A stretch of 6,696 bases of DNA from assembly GCA_029935295.1 (NCBI GenBank), contig JAOZKP010000157.1, forward strand, positions 1 to 6,696, written 5' to 3'. Shown in pieces: positions 1 to 4,941 of this stretch. This DNA comes from a bacterium. Its GTDB lineage: Bacteria; Desulfobacterota; Anaeroferrophillalia; Anaeroferrophillales; Tharpellaceae. How positions within the stretch are numbered: the first letter of the stretch is position 1; each line of letters begins with the position of its first letter. Both the position numbers and the translations under genes were made by a program. The notes under the pieces are model-generated. The model worked only from the letters and a program-made list of their open reading frames with translations. It was not told the DNA's origin and did not search any database.

Positions 1-82
1 ATTCGAAACAAAGATGGCTTGGATATTTTTCAGAATCTCAGCCCGATTATAAACTAACCCTCCGGCCGCCACGAGAATAATT
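1..82 (+). other. Upstream segment, possible 3' end of a preceding gene and leader of the TAXI gene
   Basis: All three plus-strand frames are open from the window edge: frame 1 runs to a TAA at 55-57, frame 2 to a TAA at 50-52 and frame 3 to a TAA at 78-80. The tail of a preceding co-directional gene is therefore possible, but the frame cannot be chosen from so few codons. A TATAAA at 48-53 resembles a -10 box, but no acceptable -35 sits 16-18 bases upstream. The only Shine-Dalgarno-like bases before the ATG at 83 are a weak CGAGA at 72-76. Whether the TAXI gene has its own promoter or is read from upstream cannot be decided here. Confidence 0.3.
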
Positions 83-1375
83 ATGAAAAGAAAACGAAGC
101 GGGAAAGAGTTATTGCGTTTCTATAGCTATGGACTCTTTGCGGTTCTGTTGGGATTTGCGGTTACGTTTCAGTTTATTGAACCGGCACCACCATCAAAAC
201 TCATCCTGGCCGCCGGTAGTAAAGGAGGGGCATATCTTGAATTTGCGCGGGAGTACCAAACACTCCTGGCTCAAGACGGAATCATCCTGGAAATCCTTGA
301 AACCGCCGGGTCCCAGGAAAATCTTTCTCTTCTGGCAAACGGAAAAGCCGACATTGCCTTGATGCAGAGCGGCATTGCCGAAGCTAAAGACTATCCTGAA
401 CTACTCGGCATCGGTAGCCTCTATTTTGAACCGCTGTGGATTTTTATGCGAAAGGGTTTTACTTTTGAACGCATATCTCAACTCTATGAAAATAAATTGA
501 TATTGGGAGCTGAAGGTAGCGGTACCCGTAAGGTCGTACTTCAGATTCTTCAGGACAACAGTGTCGACTGCAACATTTTAAAAGAGAGTAAATTAACCGG
601 CATGCCTGCAGTTGAGGCCTTGAGCATGGGTCAGGTTGATATGCTTTTTATTGTCGGAGCAGTCTCATCACCGATGATCAAAACCCTGTTGAACAATAGA
701 TCTATTACCCTTGCTAATTTCACCCGGGCGGATGCCTATACGCGCTTGCACAACTTTTTATCAAAAGTGGAACTTCCTCAGGGGGTGATAAATCTTAAGG
801 ATAATATTCCCGATCAGAAAATAACTCTGGTCGCACCAGCCGCAACCCTGGTTACCAGTGAAAAACTTCACCCGGCCCTGGCCGGCCTGTTGGCTCAGGT
901 AATTAACCGAGTTCACAACTGTGGGTCGCTACTCAACAACCGGCGGCATCAGTTCCCTTCTGCAGATTATCTGGATTTCCCTTTAAGTGATGACGCCAGG
1001 CGCTTTTACAAACGAGGAGTCCCATTACTACAACGTTACCTGCCTTTCTGGGCGGCAATTCAACTTGACCGGTTAAAATTACTGATACTTCCGCTTCTGG
1101 CCTTGCTGTTACCGCTGTTTAAGATTCTGCCGTTAACTTATCGTTGGCGGATGCGGGCCCGGGTCTATCGCTGGTACGATACTCTGCAGGTTCACGATTC
1201 TGAAGTGCGGCAATCTCTGACTAAAGAGGGCATAAAGAATTTCATTGAAGAACTGAATAAGATTGAAGAAGATGTGCGACAGATCAATATCCCGCTCGCC
1301 TATGCCGCCGAGCTTTACGGCCTCCGGGTGCATATCGATCTATTACGCCGCCAAATTAGTGAAATCAAAAATTGA
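83..1375 (+). CDS. Membrane-anchored TAXI-family substrate-binding protein, orphan (no TRAP permease alongside)
   Basis: TAXI proteins are the extracytoplasmic binding components of one branch of TRAP transporters, which normally import small organic acids with a fused membrane permease. Here the periplasmic fold spans about residues 38-325. Family hallmarks are visible: AAGSKGGAYLEFA at 43-55, then GSQENLSLLANGKADIALMQS at 76-96 (read as GSQENL plus ANGKADIALMQ), and GAEGSGTRK at 142-150. A hydrophobic stretch at 15-32 follows a basic start (KRKR) and may be an uncleaved anchor or a signal peptide. Unlike soluble TAXI proteins, it continues into a second hydrophobic helix at 331-350 (LKLLILPLLALLLPLF), then a strongly basic segment (RWRMRARVYRW) and a helical tail to 430. 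By the positive-inside rule that tail is cytoplasmic. No permease gene lies in the window, and the downstream neighbour is convergent. The ligand cannot be read from the sequence. A receptor-like role is possible (inference). Start: ATG at 83 with a weak CGAGA about seven bases before it; no better in-frame choice is seen. Confidence 0.88.
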   Translation: MKRKRSGKELLRFYSYGLFAVLLGFAVTFQFIEPAPPSKLILAAGSKGGAYLEFAREYQTLLAQDGIILEILETAGSQENLSLLANGKADIALMQSGIAEAKDYPELLGIGSLYFEPLWIFMRKGFTFERISQLYENKLILGAEGSGTRKVVLQILQDNSVDCNILKESKLTGMPAVEALSMGQVDMLFIVGAVSSPMIKTLLNNRSITLANFTRADAYTRLHNFLSKVELPQGVINLKDNIPDQKITLVAPAATLVTSEKLHPALAGLLAQVINRVHNCGSLLNNRRHQFPSADYLDFPLSDDARRFYKRGVPLLQRYLPFWAAIQLDRLKLLILPLLALLLPLFKILPLTYRWRMRARVYRWYDTLQVHDSEVRQSLTKEGIKNFIEELNKIEEDVRQINIPLAYAAELYGLRVHIDLLRRQISEIKN

Positions 1376-1390
1376 ATAACGCCCTGAGAA

Positions 1391-3205
1391 TCACGGGGTC
1401 GCCCGGGTCGCAGTAACGACCGCAGCACCGTAAGTTCCTTTACGAATATTACCAAAAACGATCTCCGGCAGACTGTAGAACATTCCCCGCAGCCCCTGAT
1501 ACACACGCCCCCCGCTATCAAAAGGCAGGGTCAAAATTCCTGCCAGTCCATGCAAAGCGGCATAGCTGAAATTAACTGCCCCCTCCAGTGGGCGCAGAAG
1601 CCAGCCATCATCGGTAAAAAAGAGAAATGGGGTATCTTCAAAGCGGGTTTCGTAGATTGTCGAAGTAACCGTATTAGACTCCCGCAACCAAACCCGCAAA
1701 GACTTTTCTTCGACATAGAGATTTTGCAACTGCCGTAAACGCCGGGCCGGCAGGCACTCCGCCGTTACACAATTAAAAGTTGTCCGAACATTACGATAAA
1801 ACATAAATGGAGTAAAATTAAAATCCGCATGCGGCTCCAGGCGCCCGCCCAAAGCCTGCCGCTCCGCTGCCGGGTTTTTGAATGCCAGATTCAAAGAGCG
1901 CACTAACTCGGTGGCGCAGTTGCTGGTAAACAGATTATAGTGAAACTCTTTTTTAATCTGTTGTTCGAAAATGCTTATTTGGCTTTTCAGACGGCCGGCA
2001 ACGCTATCCAGCTGAGACGGAATAAAATCCAAATCTGCCAGCGAAATTCCGGCGCTGCGTGAAGGCGGCCGGAAGGCAGCTTCCACTCTGATAAATTCAG
2101 CGCCATTAACTACTTTATCAACTTCCGATAAACGCCCGCGACTAGCTTCAAGAAAAGCATAAGTAATCTCGGGATAGTCGGTTTTACAACAAAAATTATC
2201 TCGCTGAACTGCGACCTCTCCCAAAAATTGAGCATATAGCTGGCGCTGGATTTCCGCTGAAATTTCAGTTTCAGTAACTGGCTGGATACGGGCTTTGGCA
2301 GAAAATGGATCAAGCGTCAACATCCGGCCGCAGGTCAACGACTGTTCGACTGCAAGTGCACGGGCAATCTGCAAGAGCAGAGCTGCACCCCGATCCGGGC
2401 GAGTTGATTTTAAGAGCGTTATGATTGAACAATGCAGCTTTTTGCCGTACTGCTGCAGAGCTTCCCGTTCCGGCAGACGCAACTGCGACTCACCGGCGAC
2501 CGGCAATATTAATGCGGCTTTATCCAGGGGGCAGCCGATCTCTAAAATTTTTAATGCCACCTGCAGCGTCAGCTGTTCCAATAAAGTATTTAGCTGCCGG
2601 ACATTTCGCAAAGCAGATGCAAGTTTTGTGATTTTGCACTTGACCCGCTCTTTTTCACCCGCCCGGAAATTACTCCCCAAAACCCGGTCGATATAATTCC
2701 GCAAACCTGCAATTTGCAAATCTGCAGATTTTGCACAATCGAAAAAACCTAATCCGGCAACTTGTGCCGTCTGCTGGCCGGCGATAAGGCTTTCCAGCAA
2801 TTGCAGTCGGGTTCGGCTCTCTTCCAGGCGCTGCAGCTTCTGTTGTTGCTCAATCAGGAGACTACTGAAATGATAGCGTAATTTTTCGGAGATGGCAGGG
2901 GTGAGAGGAATAGTGCTTATGAAAATTGAACGGTTACAGAGTTCGTTATAGACCAGACGAAAGTTACTCCACGGCTCCCGGACGAATATGAAATTTCCGT
3001 TCGCCTGAAACTGATAGTGAAATACAGTTTCACCAAGGCGGAAGGCCGTATGACCACCGGCAGCTTCTCCGACATTGGCATTAACATAGACAACATCCAA
3101 ACCGGAGGGACTTGCCGGTTCAGGAACTGCTGCTGATAAAACCGGACCTGCCCATAACAGACAGGCCCAGCTAATCAGAGAAACTGTAAATAGAAGGTGC
3201 CGCAA
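1391..3205 (-). CDS. Secreted DUF4105-like (permuted papain-like fold) protein with a large helical insertion
   Basis: Predicted periplasmic or envelope protein of unknown reaction. The TTG start gives a signal peptide: Arg-His, hydrophobic core 4-22, likely cleavage after SAA at 24-26. The first domain block at 38-105 has GGHTAFRLG with His52, then VFHYQ and the REPWSNFRLVYNELCNR stretch. The second block has FHYNLFTSNCATEL at 421-434 with Asn429-Cys430. His early and Asn-Cys late is the order expected of circularly permuted NlpC/P60- or DUF4105-type papain folds, so His52 and Cys430 are the likely catalytic pair (family knowledge; activity not shown). Between them lie about 375 residues, mostly helical, with a coiled-coil-like stretch near 105-145. 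The C-terminal part (525-592) is hydrophobic and Gly-rich (RPLEGAVNF, LPFDSGGRVYQ, SLPEIVFGNIRKGTYG) and may contact membrane. About eleven cysteines lie outside the signal peptide, many for a periplasmic protein. It is the last gene of the operon and starts nine bases after the previous stop with no clear Shine-Dalgarno, so coupling is likely. DUF4105 assignment is by motif only; a peptidase, amidase or acyltransferase are all open. Confidence 0.72.
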   Translation of the reverse strand: MRHLLFTVSLISWACLLWAGPVLSAAVPEPASPSGLDVVYVNANVGEAAGGHTAFRLGETVFHYQFQANGNFIFVREPWSNFRLVYNELCNRSIFISTIPLTPAISEKLRYHFSSLLIEQQQKLQRLEESRTRLQLLESLIAGQQTAQVAGLGFFDCAKSADLQIAGLRNYIDRVLGSNFRAGEKERVKCKITKLASALRNVRQLNTLLEQLTLQVALKILEIGCPLDKAALILPVAGESQLRLPEREALQQYGKKLHCSIITLLKSTRPDRGAALLLQIARALAVEQSLTCGRMLTLDPFSAKARIQPVTETEISAEIQRQLYAQFLGEVAVQRDNFCCKTDYPEITYAFLEASRGRLSEVDKVVNGAEFIRVEAAFRPPSRSAGISLADLDFIPSQLDSVAGRLKSQISIFEQQIKKEFHYNLFTSNCATELVRSLNLAFKNPAAERQALGGRLEPHADFNFTPFMFYRNVRTTFNCVTAECLPARRLRQLQNLYVEEKSLRVWLRESNTVTSTIYETRFEDTPFLFFTDDGWLLRPLEGAVNFSYAALHGLAGILTLPFDSGGRVYQGLRGMFYSLPEIVFGNIRKGTYGAAVVTATRATP

Positions 3206-3214
3206 GAAAGAGGA

Positions 3215-3643
3215 CTATTCTTTATAGCCTTTCATCAGCATCTCGTAGTTATGACCTTCAGTAATTGTTGAAAAATACGGCAAAGTTGAGATTCTATCTT
3301 CCTTGATCCCGGACTGTTTCAGCCCTTTCCCCATAGCCATAAAAGTGGAATCATCGTTGCCCCAAGCGGTAATCCCGTGTTTACCGGCAATAAATGCTAT
3401 ATTGCGCTGAAAACCTTCATCATTGCCCCCCTGGCTGACAAACATTTTGGTTGCCGAGGCGACATCATCAACATAGTTGCCAGCCTCTTCATCGACCTTT
3501 TTAGTGTCACCACCACCGGAAGAAAAACTGGAAACACTAGAATCAGACGATTTACCACTTGAATAAGATATAGAACAACCTGCCAACAGGGCCAAACAGG
3601 CAACCGCCAGCAACAAATTACGAACAACACTCAGATAACTCAT
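3215..3643 (-). CDS. Small lipoprotein with Ser/Gly linker and compact C-terminal domain
   Basis: A lipid-anchored envelope protein of 142 residues and unknown function. The signal peptide ends in LLAGC, with the lipidated Cys at 23 and Ser at +2. There is no Asp to hold it in the inner membrane, so sorting to the outer membrane is expected. Residues 24-46 are a Ser/Gly-rich tether. The folded part, about 47-142, starts with EEAGNYVDDVASATKMF and contains NIAFIAGKHGITAWGNDDST and MGKGLKQSGI. The latter two look like a conserved core, with an invariant-looking Gly-Ile-Thr-x-Trp and Gly-Lys-Gly-Leu. I cannot attach a family name with confidence. ATG at 3643 has GAGGAG seven bases upstream. It stops at a TAG, the only one among the genes here, and that TAG is in the same frame as the downstream secreted protein. 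Third gene of the lipoprotein operon, 52 bases after the preceding one. Confidence 0.85.
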   Translation of the reverse strand: MSYLSVVRNLLLAVACLALLAGCSISYSSGKSSDSSVSSFSSGGGDTKKVDEEAGNYVDDVASATKMFVSQGGNDEGFQRNIAFIAGKHGITAWGNDDSTFMAMGKGLKQSGIKEDRISTLPYFSTITEGHNYEMLMKGYKE

Positions 3644-3650
3644 TCTAATA

Positions 3651-3656
3651 CTCCTC
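3651..3656 (-). promoter_or_regulatory. Shine-Dalgarno of the third operon gene
   Basis: GAGGAG on the minus strand, seven bases before the ATG at 3643-3641. A strong, well-spaced site that fixes this start and contrasts with the absence of such a site before the next gene. Confidence 0.8.
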
Positions 3657-3661
3657 TATTA

Positions 3662-3695
3662 TTAAATTTTCAAAAATATTGCCTGATCAATTTAA
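3662..3695. repeat. AT-rich inverted repeat in the gap between two lipoprotein genes
   Basis: TTAAATT at 3662-3668 and AATTTAA at 3689-3695 are exact inverted copies around a 20-base loop. The structure begins right after the stop codon at 3698-3696 and fills most of the 52-base gap. The arms hold no G-C pair and no T-run follows a stable stem, so it is not a convincing terminator. It may be a weak mRNA hairpin or chance in AT-rich spacer DNA. Confidence 0.25.
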
Positions 3696-4184
3696 TCATG
3701 GCAACTCAATCAGGTCCTCAAAATAGCTCCATTCGTTAGTGTCGGAACGCATAGACACCCGACCCCGACGCCCACTTTCGGCAAAATCATAATAGTCATA
3801 TTCATAACGAAAACTTAACAGATAGGGACCATGCAACAGCGGTACATAAAAAACAAATGTATGACTGCCATGCTCCTTGATATCAAATACCGGGGTTGAA
3901 ACCTTAAAAACAACCTTTTCCCCGGAAGCAATAACATTCAGATCAAGTTTAAAATTATCAAGATCAGATAGGTAAGTATTGACAATGGTTCCAACAACCT
4001 TGAGTCGACTATCCAATTGTCCAACACTGTAAGTTATATCAAATGCCTGTGCTCCGTGACTGAATTGAGCAATAATTTTACCGGTTCGCGGCGGCGGCTT
4101 AATTTCCCTCGGAGCACAAGCTGACAGTAAGGTGATAAAAAAAACTACTGCCAAAAAAACGTTGGTTTTGCCTGTTAATCTCAT
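3696..4184 (-). CDS. Beta-rich lipoprotein, FxLYD/immunoglobulin-like middle domain suspected
   Basis: A lipid-anchored envelope protein of 162 residues. The signal peptide has Lys/Arg at the start, a hydrophobic core at 8-20 and the lipobox LLSAC, with Cys23 as the acylated residue. Ala at +2 suggests outer-membrane delivery. After a Pro-rich linker (KPPPRTGK, 29-36), residues 48-132 alternate polar and hydrophobic residues as in a beta sandwich: ITYSVG, RLKVVGTIVNT, LDNFKLDLNVI, EKVVFKVSTPVF, HTFVFYVPL, YLLSFRYEYDYYD. The VVGTIVNT plus KLDLNV pattern recalls small extracellular FxLYD-type folds, but this is fold-level resemblance only. The C-terminal SYFEDLIELP ends without a membrane segment. 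ATG at 4184 is chosen over an upstream in-frame start at 4271. It has AAGGAGGT at ideal distance and opens directly into a signal peptide. The longer form would bury the signal and overlap the previous gene by 44 bases. Second gene of the operon, 43 bases behind the first. Confidence 0.85.
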   Translation of the reverse strand: MRLTGKTNVFLAVVFFITLLSACAPREIKPPPRTGKIIAQFSHGAQAFDITYSVGQLDSRLKVVGTIVNTYLSDLDNFKLDLNVIASGEKVVFKVSTPVFDIKEHGSHTFVFYVPLLHGPYLLSFRYEYDYYDFAESGRRGRVSMRSDTNEWSYFEDLIELP

Positions 4185-4190
4185 GATTCC

Positions 4191-4198
4191 ACCTCCTT
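4191..4198 (-). promoter_or_regulatory. Strong Shine-Dalgarno that fixes the start of the beta-rich lipoprotein
   Basis: AAGGAGGT on the minus strand, with the GGAGG core seven bases before the ATG at 4184-4182. It is a near-perfect anti-16S match, the best in the window together with the site before the small ORF. It decides for the short, signal-peptide-first start. Confidence 0.9.
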
Positions 4199-4227
4199 GA
4201 GGCCAGGAATAATATAGTAACGATTTA

Positions 4228-4509
4228 TCATTCCCTGTAACTATCAGTCTCACTCGGCAGCATCCGCTCACGACTCTCTTTACTTTTTAGCGAATTTGTC
4301 GGCTTACCTGAATCATCTCCGGTCGGAAAAGTCCAAGCGTTAATATAATCTTCAGTATTTGCGTCCGACAAAGCCGCACGGTTTTGCTTTTCTACTCCGG
4401 CCGCAGCAGGCGCCGTTCTTCCTACCGGAACTTGATGATCGCCGCAGGCTACGGTAAACAATAGGCAGCTTACCCCTATCAACATAAGTAGATCTTTTTG
4501 GAAATTCAT
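4228..4509 (-). CDS. Very small putative lipoprotein, first gene of the operon
   Basis: 93 residues, unknown function. MNFQK is followed by a hydrophobic core (LLMLIGVSCLLFTVA) and Cys22 in TVAC, with Gly at +2. The lipobox is imperfect because Thr stands at -3 where Leu is usual, so lipidation is probable rather than certain. The mature part of about 72 residues is polar and low in hydrophobics (an Ala-rich stretch near 32-37, then DDSGKPTNSLKSKESRERM), and looks largely disordered apart from EDYINAWTFP at 53-62. It may be a tether, a chaperone-dependent partner or a lineage-specific protein. Start: ATG at 4509. A GTG at 4566 in the same frame would add 19 residues, but it falls only about four bases after the predicted transcription start and would place a polar basic segment ahead of the signal. 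The ribosome site is modest (AAGG at 4523-4520, ten bases away). The stop lies 43 bases before the next gene. Confidence 0.7.
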   Translation of the reverse strand: MNFQKDLLMLIGVSCLLFTVACGDHQVPVGRTAPAAAGVEKQNRAALSDANTEDYINAWTFPTGDDSGKPTNSLKSKESRERMLPSETDSYRE

Positions 4510-4577
4510 AAATTTACGGCCTTGACTGTTTTGCTTCTCACACCGAATCAGATGATATTTTTTCACGAAAAAGCCAA

Positions 4578-4606
4578 ACTATACAATTTTGTCCCTACTA
4601 TTTCAA
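4578..4606 (-). promoter_or_regulatory. Sigma70-type promoter of the lipoprotein operon
   Basis: On the minus strand TTGAAA (4606-4601) and TATAGT (4583-4578) are separated by exactly 17 bases. Each box matches consensus at five of six (TTGAAA against TTGACA; TATAGT against TATAAT). Transcription would start near 4570, giving a leader of about 60 bases before the ATG at 4509. No comparable promoter precedes the next three genes, which supports one four-gene transcript. No obvious operator palindrome overlaps it. Confidence 0.7.
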
Positions 4607-4735
4607 CCGTTAACAATATCATAACAGTATTGAATTAGCAAGTTAACAAAAAAAGATATGTGAAAAGGTTGCAGTTAAAGCAAAAACGGAACCCTGAACT
4701 TTTTCAGACTATAAAAACATCAAATAACATTTATG
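4607..4735. other. Divergent intergenic region between the lipoprotein operon and the small ORF
   Basis: AT-rich spacer with no supported gene. On the plus strand TATAAA at 4710-4715 could serve as a -10 for the small ORF, with about 20-25 bases to its ribosome site, but no -35 is recognisable 16-18 bases upstream. A short inverted repeat, CTGAA/TTCAG (4694-4698 and 4703-4707, four-base loop), lies just ahead of that box. I see no clear sigma54 site or terminator. An activator-dependent promoter is conceivable but unproven. Confidence 0.3.
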
Positions 4736-4741
4736 AAGGAG
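4736..4741 (+). promoter_or_regulatory. Shine-Dalgarno of the small membrane-peptide ORF
   Basis: AAGGAG followed by six bases and then GTG at 4748. This is canonical spacing and is the main reason to believe the ORF is translated and to prefer the GTG start over the ATGs at 4733 (which contains the site) and 4742 (no spacing). Confidence 0.65.
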
Positions 4742-4747
4742 ATGGCA

Positions 4748-4840
4748 GTGAGCCAACAAAAAACATTGCATTACCTATTATCGATATGCATTTTTCTCCT
4801 GATTACAGTTGCGATCAAACCTACCTCCACCTATGATTAA
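4748..4840 (+). CDS. Putative 30-residue single-pass membrane peptide
   Basis: A short frame, GTG to TAA, encodes a polar head (MSQQKTLHY), one hydrophobic helix (LLSICIFLLITVAI, residues 10-23) and a short tail (KPTSTYD). It has the design of bacterial small membrane proteins that bind and adjust transporters, channels or sensor kinases, or alternatively an export signal without a mature part. Support comes from the well-spaced AAGGAG and the transmembrane-like composition. An ATG at 4733 in the same frame would give 35 residues, but it overlaps the ribosome site. It is divergent from the lipoprotein operon and convergent with the MscS gene. I recognise no homologue. Without conservation data, chance cannot be excluded at this length, nor can a decayed remnant of a longer secreted protein. 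Confidence 0.5.
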   Translation: MSQQKTLHYLLSICIFLLITVAIKPTSTYD

Positions 4841-4941
4841 CCTATAGCAGACCCGATTGCGGCAATAATCGAACTTACTAACTCAATTTTGCTACTTAAT
4901 TTCCATGATTTGAGTATTATCCGGAGACTGCAACTGCGACA
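4841..4941. other. Convergent gap between small ORF and MscS gene
   Basis: No gene is seen. A pair of arms, ACTCAA at 4881-4886 and TTGAGT at 4910-4915, could pair around a 23-base loop, and ATTG/CAAT near 4855-4865 forms a four-base stem. Neither is GC-rich and followed by a T-run, so no intrinsic terminator can be assigned for either converging transcript. Confidence 0.3.

Noticed and set aside
1376..1400. CCCTG...CACGGG between the convergent genes as a bidirectional terminator
   Set aside because: The stem is five pairs with a bulge, it runs into the coding end of the minus-strand gene, and neither side has a T-run.
1550..1571. Near-copy of gene-1 DNA: the bases encoding MQSGIAE at 362-382 resemble 1550-1570
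   Set aside because: Only about 20 bases with several mismatches. At 1550 the real coding strand is the opposite one (AALHGLAG), so shared ancestry is unlikely and chance suffices.
2295..2696. A 133-codon plus-strand frame with several Met and Cys
   Set aside because: It lies wholly antisense inside the papain-like gene, has a composition typical of shadow frames (Arg/Ser/Cys-rich, no domain) and no Shine-Dalgarno.
3660..3692. TTGATC, 18 bases, TTTAAT as a private promoter for the third lipoprotein gene
   Set aside because: The -35 is weak, and the transcript would start at the Shine-Dalgarno itself, leaving no usable leader.
1391..4606. Defence or toxin-antitoxin system
   Set aside because: No nuclease, ATPase, TIR, reverse transcriptase or DNA-binding domain is seen; every product has an export or membrane signal.
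4655..4680. TGTGA and TTGC motifs as a CRP site or sigma54 promoter ahead of the small ORF
   Set aside because: No matching TCACA half-site six bases on, and no GG pair at the -24 position relative to the TTGC.
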